64,000 bases of DNA. It comes from Agapetus fuscipes. Lineage: Eukaryota; Arthropoda; Insecta; Trichoptera; Glossosomatidae. The notes below the pieces were generated by a model. That model searched no databases. It was not told where the DNA came from and was given only the letters and a program-made list of their open reading frames with translations. Each line of letters starts with the position of its first letter. Position 1 is the stretch's first letter. Positions 34,690-45,611 of this stretch are shown here, piece by piece. Position numbers and translations under genes: made by a program. Where the stretch lies: positions 10,105,960 to 10,169,959 of the forward strand of contig OX637333.1 of assembly GCA_951799405.1 (NCBI GenBank), written 5' to 3'.

Positions 34690-35862
34690 ATGCTGAATGT
34701 GCTCTTGGAGAGTACCAAGCAGGTTTCAGAAGGAATCGGAGCACAACCGACCAGATCTTTTCTTTGAGGCAAATATTAGAGAAGAAATGGGAATATGCTC
34801 AAGATACTCATTGCCTTTTTGTCGACTTCAAGACTGCTTATGACTCAGTGCATCGTTTGGGGCTGTGGAGCGTTTTACGAGACTATGGAATTCCTGGAAA
34901 ACTCATCAAACTGGTTCAGATATCCATAGAAAATCAAGAGCTCAAATACTGCTGCAGGGACAGGTCTCGGATCCCTTTGAGATCAGCTCAGGCCTAAAGC
35001 AGGGTGACGCCCTCTCTCCATTGCTCTTCAACCTAGCCTTGGAAAAGGTCGTGAGAGAAACCAAATCTGTGTTTGGTGGAATCACCATAGGAAGTACCAT
35101 TAGGCTGCTGGGATATGCGGATGATGTGGTGCTTCTGGGAGAGAACGCTGCACAGCTCCGGGCGCTCTTCTTACCAATGGAGAGAATGGCAAGGAGGATA
35201 GGATTGAGAATTAATGAGGGGAAAACTGAATACTTGCCTGTGTCGCGGCGGGATATTCAAGAATATAGATGATTACAAGTTTAAGAACTGCAAATCATTC
35301 AAATACTTGGGTACCATTATAAATGACAAGAATATCCTATCCTCAGAATTACATGCCCAAATTCACTCCGGCAATAATGCATTTTTTGGCCTTAGAGGGC
35401 TATTGTGTTCAAAATGGCTATCCCGCTCCAAAATTCAAGATGTGCACTTCCATTGTTCGGCCAGTTGTTTGTACGGATGGGAAGCCTGGAGTCTGACTCA
35501 GAAACAAGAGAAATCTCTCCAGGTCTTGATCAAAATGCTTCGTCACATTCTCGTCACAAGATGACAGGTGGCGTATCCGGACCAACGCGGAGCTGATGTC
35601 CGTGTTTCAAGATCCAAACATAGTGTCGGTAATGAAATCAAGAAGACTCCAGTGGGCCGGACATGTAGCACGTGCAGAGGACTCCAGGATCATCAGAACA
35701 GTATTGGATGGTGCTAGACCACTCGGACGTCCCAGGATGTGGTGGGCAGACAACGTTGAAGCCGACGCCGAAGTTCTGGGAGTGAGGGGACCATGGACGG
35801 AAGCAGCACAAGACAGAGAGTCCTGGAGGATTGTGGTGCGGGAGGCCCTGAGCCTTCAAGGC
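34690..35862 (+). pseudogene. RTE-like LINE RT, 5'-truncated, joined to the pogo exon
   Basis: Begins within the RT (ECALGEYQAGFRRNRSTTDQ, 34688-34746) and continues LFVDFKTAYDSVHRLGLWSV, KQGDALSPLLFNLALEK, catalytic GYADDVVLLGENAAQL (35111-35158). The C-terminus reads QWAGHVARAEDSRIIR and RPRMWWADNVEADA. It needs at least three frame changes (near 34980, 35230 and 35560), so it is dead. It ends in a (TA)n run (35863-35887). Confidence 0.85.
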
Positions 35863-35887
35863 TTATATATATATATATATATATATA
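35863..35887. repeat. (TA)n microsatellite
   Basis: Tail of the RTE-like LINE; abuts the 3' tail of the next L2-like LINE. Confidence 0.8.
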
Positions 35888-36362
35888 AGGATAATTTATT
35901 TTAATGTACACATAATTAAAGAGCGCCGTTTTTGTGTGTGTCACACCTCAAGGGCCCTCTCAAATCACGGATAAGATTTCTTGTAAAGATGTGTCTTTAG
36001 TGCTCCTTTAAAGACACCAACAGTCTTTGCCTTCCTCACATTAGGTGGCAGTCTGTTCCACTCCATTGGTCCCGCAAACCGGAAAGCACGGTCCCCAAAA
36101 TTAGTGCGTGTCTGACGGTGTGGCTGAACCAAGTCCACCACGCCATCCCCAGCAGATCTGAGCGTTTGGCGCCTCAAATCCCTCTCAACGGGTGTAAACA
36201 TGTCAGCCAAATATGAAGGAGCTGTACCATTTACAGCCTTATACACCATCAGACAAACACGGTAGACCACCCTCTCCGGAAAACGAAGCCAATGCAGTTT
36301 CCCTAACAATGGAGTAATGCGAGTAAATTTAGACATCCCGAATATGAGTCTTGCCTTATGAG
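35888..36362 (-). pseudogene. L2/CR1-like LINE, 3' end fragment
   Basis: Minus strand: RLIFGMSKFTRITPLLGKLH.. TLRSAGDGVVDLVQPHRQ.. FRFAGPMEWNRLPPNV.. KSYP stop, then the 3' tail (35888-35960: AGAGGGCCCTTGAGGTGTGA, CACACAAAAACGGCGCTC). 5'-truncated at about 36362. The same tail ends SINE S2. Confidence 0.85.
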
Positions 36363-37270
36363 CCGAAGAAAGTAAGTAAAAAGTAATACTAGCTTTGGAA
36401 AAAACAAATATGATTTCCCCGGATAGTTTATACAATTTGGAACTAAAGGTTGAAAGTGCAGAACTAATAAATAGAAAATATTTGAAAAGAAAATCTGAAG
36501 CCCGTAACTATCCACTTGCACCCGGAAAATTTACACTTACACTACATTTCCATTCTCCGTCCGCCTACACATATGTAAGGCGCGTATTTTCTAAAGCTTT
36601 ACCTAACCCACAAATATAAGAAGATGGACGAAAATTCTAACATAGAGCCAGGATTCACTGCACAAGCTTTTACAACTTTAGCGGAAAAATCAAAAGCCAC
36701 TTGCAAAAGACTTGTATGCACTCTGGTAGTGGACAAAATGGCGATCCGCTAACAAACACAATGGAATGTATAAAATAACATAGGTTTAGTGGAATACAGT
36801 ATAGGACAAAAAGATACCAAGGAAGTAGCAACCCAGGTGTATGTTTTTGTTTTGTTGTTTGCAATGATCAAAATTGGAAAATCCCAGTAGGATATTTTTT
36901 CATTAAGGGGCTGGCAGGGACTCGTCGAGCTAGTTTCAATATAACGACCTGCCTTGAAAAGTGCAATGATGTTGGTGCAGATATAATTGCTGTAACATTT
37001 GATGGCTGTGCATCAAATTTTGCAGCTGCCAAAATTTTAGGGTGTAATTTTGAAGATATTGGCAACTTAACACTACTGTTTGACATCCCACTTGTAATAA
37101 ATAAACAGATGGCAATATTTATTGATCCGTGCCATATGCTTAAGCTTGTGAGGAACACATTGGAAGCCAAAAATAGTTTTTTAGACAACTAGAAAATTCA
37201 ATGGGAACATCTGACAAAACTTGTGAAACTTCTTTATGAGACAGAAGGATTTCACGAGTTAACTCGTCGT
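36363..37270 (+). pseudogene. P-element/THAP9-like transposase, piece 1
   Basis: Plus-strand conceptual translation, with several frame breaks, matches the THAP9/P-element transposase order: PLAPGKFTLTLHFHSPSAYT (36512-36571), PGFTAQAFTTLAEKSKATCK, RLVCTLVVDKMAIR (36710-36751), ASFNITTCLEKC-type block, VTFDGCASNFAAAKI (36997-37041) and DPCHMLKLVRNTLEAK (37125-37172). Stops and shifts show it is dead. The reading frame is then cut by a LINE tail at 37271. Confidence 0.7.
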
Positions 37271-37690
37271 CACATTGTCTTGTCTTGTCTTGTATCCTGC
37301 CGCCTTTCCTCTAGGGGTGGCCAGTACCTCCACACAAGTGCCTCCACTTGACTCTGTCCTTGCATACTTCTTTCATCTCATCTAATTTCATCACTCTTTT
37401 CATGCATGCTCTTCTCTTGTTTCCACTCTGTAGATTCCATTCATTCGCAATCTCATTTATCTGATCAATCCATTGTTTCCTAGGTCTTCCCCTTCCACGC
37501 TTACCTGTTACATTCCCTTTATACACTCTTTTTGTCAGTCGGTCTTCATTCATCCTTTCAATATGTCCAAACCATCGCATCACACTTCTTTGAACTTTCA
37601 CTTTCACGCTTTCTTTTACTCCGCATTCATTTAGAACCCATTCGTTTCTCACTCTATCTTTCAGTGTTTTTCCTGTCATACATAAAATTT
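37271..37690 (-). pseudogene. LINE 3' end with (ACAAG)n tail
   Basis: Minus strand: TGKTLKDRVRNEWVLNECGV.. RWFGHIERMNEDRLTKRVYK.. GRGRPRKQWIDQINEI.. LCGGTGHP stop. Same C-terminus as the LINE at 55.2-58.4 kb. The 3' end is a short pentamer array (plus strand TTGTCTTGTCTTGTA, 37278-37292) rather than poly(A). Inserted in the P-element. Confidence 0.85.
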
Positions 37691-38185
37691 CAAAATCAAA
37701 TTATGAAGGTTTAGTTGTCGGTGCAATTGACGAGTATGAGTGTTGCTACAGCTTTGGAGATGCCGGATGCGTAACATGTCTCTAACGCTGTTTGAGCAAG
37801 TTGAATCAAGTGTAAATTGTTTTAGAAATTTCAACAATTTAATCTTGTTGATTTTTCTTAATTTTTGGCTTAATACGTAGCCATGGTGGAAATAATAACA
37901 ACCCAGTTTTGCGGAATTTATCGCAAATTATATAACAATATACAGTTACGGTCGTTTACTGGGAATTGTGTCCCGCTAGATAACTTTCAGATTCTCAAAA
38001 CTTCTGCTTCAAACACAATAAATGAGTCTCTTTCGTCAAATTATTTGCTTGATTCAGTAGAATCAAGTGTAATCAACCCAAGTTCCGAATCCGATAATTT
38101 ATTGGAATCTAATGCTATTGTTCTTGCAGGATCATTAGATTCCCTGACATCAGATCTATCAGACATACTGCAACTAAACTACACA
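37691..38185 (+). pseudogene. P-element/THAP9-like transposase, piece 2
   Basis: YRKLYNNIQLRSFTGNCVPL (37917-37976) resembles the TGNC-P-D block of THAP9/P-element proteins and is followed by a Ser-rich stretch (SSVINPSSESDNLLES). Interrupted by SINE S1 at about 38186; the protein resumes at 40426. Confidence 0.55.
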
Positions 38186-38502
38186 TATAGTGTAACTTCT
38201 TGCCTGCGTTATCCCCGAAGGGGTCGCATGTGGCGATTCGGGACCTATTTATTTTTACGGGTAAGGGGGCCGGCCTCACACCAACCTCTTTCAGTTGAAG
38301 TGGAGGTTTCCCAGCTCCTGGGGGGGGGTTCCAGTGCCAGTTTAAGGGGGGTCCGCAGTGCCCGCAGCGGACAGGGCCCCAAGGCCCAAGGAGCTCCGCG
38401 GGGACCCTTTTGGGTTAATTTTTTTACAGTACTTAGCTCCTCTTGAAAAAAATAATTAAAAAACATGAGAAATAATTCTTCACTATAAAAAAAATTAGGT
38501 AG

Positions 38503-38925
38503 GTGTGTACTTTTGAAAGAAATTACAAAAACATTCAAATTATGGGCAATTCTGTCTTTGAAAAAATTGTTAAAGAGATAAAGAAGGCGCGCTACTTCTC
38601 CTTTACCCCCGACAAGTCCCACGTCGATCAATTGGCCGTCATCATAAGATATGTTAATGGACAAGGTGACATTGAGGAAAGGTTTCTGAACTACCTGACC
38701 ATTGAAAAGCATACTGGAGAATATTTAAGAGACATCGTGATCATATTTTTAGAGGAAAGTGGCATTGACATAAATTTAATGAGAGGCCAATCGTATGATA
38801 ATGCAGCCAACATTTCAGGGAGATTCAATGGATTACAAGCTAAAATTCGGGAAATTAACGAATTTGCTGATTATGTGCTGTGCTCAGCCCACTCCCTGAA
38901 TTTCGTGGACACTTATGCTGCGTAG
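38503..38925 (+). pseudogene. ZMYM1-like hAT transposase, N-terminal part
   Basis: NSVFEKIVKEIKKARYFSFT.. DQLAVIIRYVNG.. GQSYDNAANISGRFNGLQAK.. VLCSAHSLNFV: the first half of the RNase H-like transposase core (DUF4371-like) with the conserved RGQSYDNAANMSG-type motif. The usual N-terminal TTF zinc finger is missing, and the frame stops at 38925. Confidence 0.85.
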
Positions 38926-39057
38926 TCAAGCACACAAGCTCAAAACTTTTTCGGGTTTGGCGTTGTAAGGAATAATTGATGACATTCATCAAAAACCTGA
39001 AACAACAAGAGAGGCTACTGGTCTACTGGCAGACCTCACCAAAAAGGAGACAATATC

Positions 39058-39863
39058 ATGGCTTTGGTGTGGAATTCATTATTGCATAAAATCTATATAA
39101 CAAGTCAAATTTTGCAGAAGAAAAATTGCAATCTATTGAAAGCAGTGAACCAACTAGCTGCGCTTCAGACTTCGCTAACATCGTACCGAGATAAATTTGA
39201 GGAATATGAAATTCAGTCGGAAGCTTATGGCGATGGCGCAACCTATTCCGAAGAAAGGTCACGAAAGAAGAAGGCATTCGCTGATGAACGTGAGGGTGAA
39301 TACGTCACCTTGAGTGCTAGAGATGAACTCAGGGTGGCCTGCTATTTGCCTCTAATTGACAGGCTAGTCAGCGAAATAGACACGAGAAAGAGTGCTTACA
39401 GCGAACTCTCGGAAAACTTCAAATTCATTAATATCATCAAAGAGACTGATGAAGATTCTCTTATGAATTACGCCAAAAAACTACAAGCTAAATATTATGT
39501 GGATCTCATGGATAACTTCCCTTGTGAACTAGTCGACTTTCACCGCTTTGTTCAAGACATCGGGGAACCAATGGGGGCGGCAGAGACATACAAATTCATG
39601 TTAAAAAACGACCTAGAAGTTGTTTTTTCGAGTACTGCTGCGGCTTTAAAATTTACCAGACAATAATGGTCAGTAACGCAACGGGAGAAAGGGCGTTTTC
39701 AAAATTAAAATTGACAAAAAATGACCTCAGGACTACAATTTCCCAGCACAAACAGAATCACCTGTCAGTGATGAACATAAATTACGACACCTTACAGAAT
39801 TTAGATTTTTTGACTATACTAGAAAAATTTGCGACTGCGAAATTACGAAAAAAAATGTTTTGA
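39058..39863 (+). pseudogene. ZMYM1-like hAT transposase, C-terminal part
   Basis: ALQTSLTSYRDKFEEYEI.. IDRLVSEIDTRKSAYSELSE, then after a stop/frameshift at about 39665 the dimerisation domain (GERAFSKLKLTKNDLRTT, 39684-39737). About 130 bp between this and the N-terminal part no longer reads in frame. Dead copy. Confidence 0.85.
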
Positions 39864-40162
39864 ACCGTTACGTTGTGCCTAGCTACCTAATGTAGGTACC
39901 TACCTATAATAATGTACCTACCTACTTTTCTAAAAAATTCTCATTAAATTGTGTTGATGTCATTACCTTACATTACATTAAAAAATGTCATTACCTACTT
40001 ATTTGGGGGGGGGGGGGGGCATGAGCAGCGTTGGACCCTACCCAAAATAGCTTAAAATGCCCCTGGGTGGTTCTCATTTCTTGTGAAGGCTGAGTAAACC
40101 TTGAGATCGAACCCTTGCTCTCGGCATGAAATGCAAGCATTCTACCAATTGAGCTATCAACC

Positions 40163-40425
40163 TTTTTACGAGTTTGGTCGTCGTCGCTACAAAGCGCCAA
40201 TTCTCAAGCAAGACCCAGTTGCTGTAAGGCTGGATGGACCTTTGGTGACCGGTCATTGGTAAAGGTTTATGAATTTTTCAACCCAGCGAAGAGCAAATTT
40301 GAAAATATAAATGGTATATTTTTTGTGCTCCGCCAGGAATCAAACCCACAATCTTCCATTCAGAGTTTGAAGTGTTACCACTGAACTATGGACCGGTCTG
40401 GACCGGACATGGCTTAATATATTGT
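40163..40425 (-). repeat. tRNA-derived SINE S2, head and body
   Basis: Minus strand: CCGGTCCATAGTTCAGTGGT (A-box TAGTTCAGTGG) and GGGTTTGATTCC (B-box), then GCGGAGCACAAAAAATATAC.. GCGACGACGACCAAA. The L2-like tail is missing, so this copy is 3'-truncated and lies back-to-back with SINE S1. Confidence 0.85.
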
Positions 40426-40600
40426 AGGATATATTTCTGGATTCGTAGCTAGACAACTGTTAAGAAAAAAAAAATGTGAACCATGTGTAAACAGTTTGCT
40501 AAGCAATGAAAAATGTATACTTCATAAACTTATTATATTGAAGACCATGGGTGGACTTGTTTTTCCCTCAAATGATTTATTTAACGTATGTAGGTACATA
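40426..40600 (+). pseudogene. P-element/THAP9-like transposase, piece 3 (C-terminal)
   Basis: ISGFVARQLLRKKKCEPCVN.. KLIILKTMGGLVFPSNDLF: the Y-I-x-GFVAR / C-x2-C / GGL-x-PS C-terminal motif of THAP9-like P transposases. Collinear with pieces 1 and 2. Confidence 0.7.
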
Positions 40601-40837
40601 TGACAGCTGATAGCTCAATATTTTTTTTTGTGAAACAGAAAGGAATCCAACATGTTTGATCAAATAATGATGCAAGACATCTGTCAAATCAGATTTTGAA
40701 AAGATTTTTTGAAAACCTTAATTTTTAGTTCACTTATTTTTCATTATATCGACCAGCACGCTACACTAAGCCACCGCACTCTTCTTTAAAAACAATTTTA
40801 GAAAAATACATGAATTTGCGACTTCATCATTTGGGGT

Positions 40838-40985
40838 TCAAGGGTGCAGACACAACACAATGTAACTATGCAAGTTTTTACATATTAGCCTCTCTGCATC
40901 AACTCCATTCCCACCTACCTGTGGTGAATCTTGTTAAACCTGTTAAACCCAGGAAGAGATTGCGGTAACCAACCCCTTTGGAAGC
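40838..40985 (+). repeat. 5' end fragment of the intron-4 RTE-like LINE
   Basis: Inverse complement of 18960 to about 18805 (shared GGTTCAAGGGTGCAGACA and CCTCTCTGCATCAACTCCAT). Retains a 5' end without the 3' end, unusual for target-primed reverse transcription. Confidence 0.75.
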
Positions 40986-41645
40986 AATTGAACACATTCT
41001 GACAAACATCGGCGCGAAGAAAAACTTTACTTCTGATATATGTTTCCACGTGTTTAATATGGCTAGAAGAATGGTATTGAGTATGTACAACACATGTTTG
41101 AGACACAGCATATTTACGATAATCTGGAAAAGAGCTGCGATACTTGTCATACCTAAACCGGGTAAAGAGGCCTAACTGATATAAAGTCATGTAGACCAAT
41201 AGGATTGATATCCGTATTTGGCAAGGTACTAGAGAAATTAATCAGCAACTCAGCAGCAACCAATATGGGTTCACTCCACAACGCTCCACAGAGGACGCAC
41301 TCAATGCGTCAGCTGAGACAATCAAGTCCGCACTCGAAGTGAAAAAGTTGGCCATAGCAATTTCGTTAGACATAAGGGAAGCATTTGACAATGCCTGGTG
41401 GCCATTTTGAATGTGTCAACTTAAGCGCAAGGGCAATCCTCGTAATTTGTTTGCATTGGCCAAGAATTTCCATCAACAACGAAGTGTCTTACCTATGGCG
41501 ATACAAGTCTCGAGAAAACTACGACCAAGAGCTGCGTTCAGGGATCTTCCTGCGGGTCCAGCTTTTGGAATTATATACTAGATGACTTACTCCAGAAGGA
41601 TTTTGGAATTGGCGTGGAACTCAGGGCATTTACCAATGATCTTCT
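40986..41645 (+). pseudogene. R1-like LINE reverse transcriptase remnant
   Basis: Across frames: IWKRAAILVIPKPGKEA (41120-41172), GKVLEKLI, NQYGFTPQRSTEDALNASA (41255-41320), then AIAISLDIREAFDNAWW (41355-41405) and RNLFALAKNFHQQRSV. The wording P-KPGK, GF-P-RST-DA and D-F-NAWW matches R1/jockey-type RTs. Multiple frameshifts. Confidence 0.65.
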
Positions 41646-41754
41646 TATGATTGTCACTGAGGAAAACTTTGTCATCTTAAAATAAAAAACAGAATCAGCT
41701 TAACAGATGATAACTGAATGGGCGAAGGGGGGGTTATGGGTGAGTGTTATTGCT

Positions 41755-42510
41755 TACAAGAAGCAATAACACTCGATGAAAAAAATGGATTGTCTGTTAG
41801 GATACGACACTGCAGAGGCATTACGAACTACATAAAGAGAGAGGAGGGGCTGAATTTAAATATGAAAATAAATGTGTAATTCATCAGGTTTTCTCCAGAG
41901 AAGAAGAAAACTCCCTTAAAGATTATTTATTAACAGCAAGTGCTATGCATTATGGGCCTTTCAAAGGGAGATGTGAAGAAGCTAGCCTACCAGTTTGCAA
42001 AATCAAATGGAAAAAAGTATCCAGAATCATGGAATACTAATTGCCAAGCTGGAGAACAATGGCTTGTTGAGTTTCGGAAGCGCAACTCAGAGTTATCTCT
42101 TAGAACACCTCGGCCTACAAGTATCGGTCGTGCAATTGGATTCAACAAACCTGTTGTAAAGCTGTTTTTTGACAAATACACAAATTTATTGGAAAAACAC
42201 AAGTTCTCTGCAGAAAGGATTTTTAATGTGGATGAGACAGGGGTTTCCTCTGTTCACACTCCGCCTAAAGTCATAGCTTTCAAGAAACTTCAACAAATTA
42301 GAGGAATCACTTTCACTGAAAGAGGGTTTAATACCACCGTTATTGCTTGCATCAATGCAGTTGGAAGCTCTGTTCCACCAGTATTTGTATTTCCACGTGT
42401 CCACTTTAAAAACCATATGCTAAATGGAGCTGCTCCTGAAAGCTATGGAACTTGCAACCAATCAGGCTGGTCAATTGGAGAAATTTTTCTAGAGTTCCTT
42501 GAACACCAGG
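41755..42510 (+). pseudogene. Pogo/jerky-like transposase: DNA-binding domains and start of DDE core
   Basis: 41755-41940 in mixed frames: LDEKNGLSVR, ENKCVIHQVFSREEENSLKD. From 41950 one open frame: LSKGDVKKLAYQFAKSNGKK (CENP-B-type HTH), NTNCQAGEQWLVEFRKRN, then KFSAERIFNVDETGVSSV with the first catalytic Asp (NVDETG), TVIACINAVGSSVPPVFVFP and SGWSIGEIFLEFLEH. The frame leaves the family at about 42510. The missing middle and a C-terminal part of the same type occur at 50222-51334. Confidence 0.85.
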
Positions 42511-43840
42511 GGTTAAGGGGGATTTGAGACCCAAAACAACTTTGGCTGTTCAAAAAAATAAATATACGGTTGTCTTTCCATATATTTAAAAGCAATGAAA
42601 ATATTTTTTTTATTTTTTTTTTCCTTCAAGTCAGCTGGAAATATGCAAAAAACCAATTTTAAAAGGCTCATTTTCCAAGGCGACTCGTAATAATATTTCA
42701 AAACCAAATATATAATTTAATGATAAGAGTATGTATTCAGCTAAATTACCAGGATTTCCGAAAATTCATTATTTACTTAGTTACTGAGTTATTAATTTTT
42801 TTGAAAATGTATTTACGTAATTTTTTGTCGTACGCGTTTTCAGTTCCTCCGAGTAATCTTCCGCACAAATCACATCGCGATTAAATGAAAGAAATGGTTT
42901 TAATTATTTTCATAAAAGTTTCATTTCTTTAACTTAAGCACCTAATTTTTAAATAATTATTGTAATTCTCTATTTGTTTATTGTTTTATTTGTTACACAG
43001 ATGGTGCTGGTGTCCCCAATTGAGATATTTTGGCCGACAGTGATGATAAAACAGTTTACTTCAAGTCCGACCAATGGGTCTGACGGACCGCTCATGTATT
43101 TAAATACATCAGCTGTATATGTATAAAAATTCCGAGCCATGTCATATAGACATCTGCAACTATATAACTATACAACTATAGCTCAACTATACGAGGCATG
43201 GACACGTCCTGCTATGCCATATTGAGCAAAATAATATTGTATCATTTTCAGGGTTGAATAAACATACTTTTGTTTATGAATCAAAACTTATTGATAAGTG
43301 GTTTTGTATTTTTCGTGATTGCAAAACAATAAATAAACATTATGTCTTCAAACTATTTTACTTTTTAGCATGTTTTTGAGTAGGTACCTACTACTTGAAA
43401 TTTTAATATTAATACAATAATGCATGTATAAAAATTATATCTAAGCTTGATATTTTTAAAGATCCTTTTCATACTATCCAATATAGATAAACGACTGCGG
43501 CACCATGATTGACCACAAAGATTGGTGTGTGTTTTATATGTTCATATAAATCGTTCAAGATCTAGTTGTTACACCTCGGACTCCTCACATGAAGAAAGAA
43601 TAACATTATCAAAATTGCACCAATTTTGCAGTACGAGTGTTCAACCTCATATCATCCTATACGTTTAGGATGTTAACAGATAATTTATAAAGTTTAACGC
43701 ACAAAATATATTTTTGGTAGCCCTATAATTTGCCAGTGGATGCAGACACAATGACGTCTACGAGTAGGTACTTATGTGTTGTGGGAAATTTCATCTCTCA
43801 ATTATAATATTATTATTTAGCATACGTATTGTTGTGTAAC
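42511..43840. other. AT-rich stretch without recognised gene
   Basis: Starts right at the end of the pogo-like frame with CAGGGGTTAAGGGGGATTTG. No coding motif or copy of the local repeats could be identified up to repeat R at 43841. Confidence 0.4.
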
Positions 43841-44092
43841 TTCCTTGACTTATAGGGTGGTATGCGGCTGACCACCCATGCTGTAGAAAATGGTTCACTC
43901 TGCCAATGTCACCTGTGTTTCAGGGAAGGTCGTTAAGAGTTGCAGGGTGTATGTCCATTTAATATTTGGGTTTTTATGTTGTAGGTTCACATGCGGCATG
44001 TGCAAGCGTGAACTTTTACGTGTCTGTTTGTGAGAATGCATATAATGTGAATCCCCAATGTTGCATATCTTTGCAACTTAGATAAAATTAGA
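43841..44092 (+). repeat. Repeat R, copy 15
   Basis: CTTGACTTATAGGGTGGTAT to TCTTTGCAACTTAGATAAAA; full length. Confidence 0.8.
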
Positions 44093-44199
44093 TTCAATAA
44101 ACTTTTGCCGGCGAACCGCACATTATGATTGATTGTTATGGATATTTATTCAATTTTAAAAATCCAAGCCTAGTATTTTTAAACTTTTTACACACATGT

Positions 44200-44998
44200 C
44201 TATACAAAACAATAATAGAATAAAACACAAATATGAAAAAGACATTTCAATAAAGTACAATAAAAAACAAAACACCGAACTGTACAACACATTTCGATAC
44301 AATACAATAATAAAATCAAACACAAATCTGTAATAGTTATTAATAGTTATCGCTATATATGGCCTACTTCAAGGTTGATATTCGAAATTCAAAAATGGTT
44401 CCATTTCTGACAATGCGCATGCGCACATTTTTACTTCAACACGGTTACCCGTTGCGTAATGACCATTACGCAACGGGCTGTGGAAATGTATGGCATTGTG
44501 ATTCCGTTAGCCGTTTTGTATTGAGTAAATTACCAAATGGGAGTAGAAATTTTCTTGAAACATTTTGATACAATACAACAAAACGGAAATCTGTAAAACA
44601 CAGTTCAATACAATACAACAATAAAACAAAACACAAATCTGTAAAACACATTTCAACACAATACAATAATAAAACAAAACACAATTCTGTAAAACACATT
44701 TCAACACAATTCAATAATAAAACAAAACACATTTCAACACAATTCAATAATAAAACAAAACACAATTCTGTAAAACACATTTCGATACAATGCAATTATA
44801 AAACAAAACACAATTCTGTAAAACACATTTCGATACAATGCAATTATAAAACAAAACACAACTCTGTAAAACACATTTCAATAGAATATAATAATAAAAC
44901 AAAACACAAATTTGTATAAGACATTTCAATACAAACCAATTATAAAACAAACCCAAATCTATAAAACACATTTCAAAACAATACAATGTATTATTTTT
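44200..44998. repeat. 48-bp minisatellite, interrupted by an insertion
   Basis: Tandem copies of a ~48-bp unit built on AATAAAACAAAACACAAATC TGTAAAACACATTTC. Recognisable at 44200-44335 and again 44567-44998, separated by the element at 44336-44566. Because 48 is a multiple of 3, the minus strand shows long periodic open frames (16-residue period with MCFTELCFVLLL) that are artefacts. Confidence 0.85.
44336..44566. mobile_element. ~230-bp element in the minisatellite with strong hairpin
   Basis: Inverse of part of 32561-32745. Central palindrome CCCGTTGCGTAATG / CATTACGCAACGGG at about 44449-44479. Both edges switch abruptly to minisatellite sequence. Confidence 0.65.
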
Positions 44999-45112
44999 TT
45001 TAATCTACTCTATTGTATCTACTAATTTCCAGAGATTTAAAGACTTGTTATTAACTAGACCATCAATATAAATAAAATACAAACTAAACCTGATAAAATA
45101 AATCTCTGAAAT

Positions 45113-45235
45113 AGCGAATGAATGGGATATCCAGAGTCATAATAAAAGGAGGACTTGTATGAAAAAGGTTATGACTCTGGATGAAATGAAAGAAGTATGC
45201 AAGGACAGGAAGAAGTGGCGGCTAATCTGCAATGT
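45113..45235 (+). pseudogene. LINE C-terminal fragment (55-kb family)
   Basis: Plus strand reads ANEWDIQSHNKRRTCMKKVM, TLDEMKEVCKDRKKWR; the same RT C-terminus as at 37.3, 53.9 and 55.2 kb. About 40 codons only. Confidence 0.7.
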
Positions 45236-45356
45236 TGATTTCTAATGTTGGTGTATTCATTTGCTACATTTTTTGCATAGGAAATTTCTGACTTTTTTTG
45301 TATAGATTTCTTTGTAAGGTTTTGTTCTTTTTTATATTTAAATGTAATTTATTATT

Positions 45357-45611
45357 CATATTCCTTGACTTATAGGTTGGTATGAGGCTGACCACCCATA
45401 CTGTAAAAAATGGTTCACTTTGCCAATGTCACCCCTGTTTCAGGGAAGGTCGGCAAAAGTTGTGGGGCTTATGTTCATTTGAGGTTTGGATTTTATTTGT
45501 AAGTACACATTCAGCATTTGTAAGCGCGAACTACACTTGTTGGTTTGTGGGCATACATCTGAGAGCTTTAAATGAATATATCCTTGCAACTTAGATTGTA
45601 GATTGTAGATT
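45357..45611 (+). repeat. Repeat R, copy 16
   Basis: TTCCTTGACTTATAGGTTGG to CCTTGCAACTTAGATTGTAG with a (TGTAGAT)n tail; full length, subtype a. Confidence 0.85.

Larger units (their letters stand above)
38332..40065 (+). mobile_element. ZMYM1-like hAT element inserted in SINE S1
   Basis: Left end CAGTGCCAGTTTAAGG; right end inverts to CAGGGGCATTTTAAGC. The 8-bp flanks GGGGGTTC (38324-38331) and GGTGGTTC (40066-40073) agree at 7 of 8 positions: a hAT-type target duplication, with SINE S1 restored when the element is removed. Internally deleted relative to full ZMYM1-type transposases. A G-run (about 40003-40019) marks the 3' subterminal region. Confidence 0.88.
38186..40162 (-). repeat. tRNA-derived SINE S1, split by a hAT element
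   Basis: Minus strand: head at 40066-40162 (TTGATAGCTCAATTGGTAGA; A-box TAGCTCAATTGG; B-box AGGGTTCGATCTC) and body/3' end at 38331-38186 (..GTTACACTATATGTGTAGTT). The two parts are separated by the ZMYM1-like hAT at 38332-40065. Confidence 0.85.

Noticed and set aside
44466..44986. Long minus-strand ORFs with MCFTELCFVLL-type repeats
   Set aside because: Translation of the 48-bp minisatellite; period divisible by three keeps the frame open by chance.
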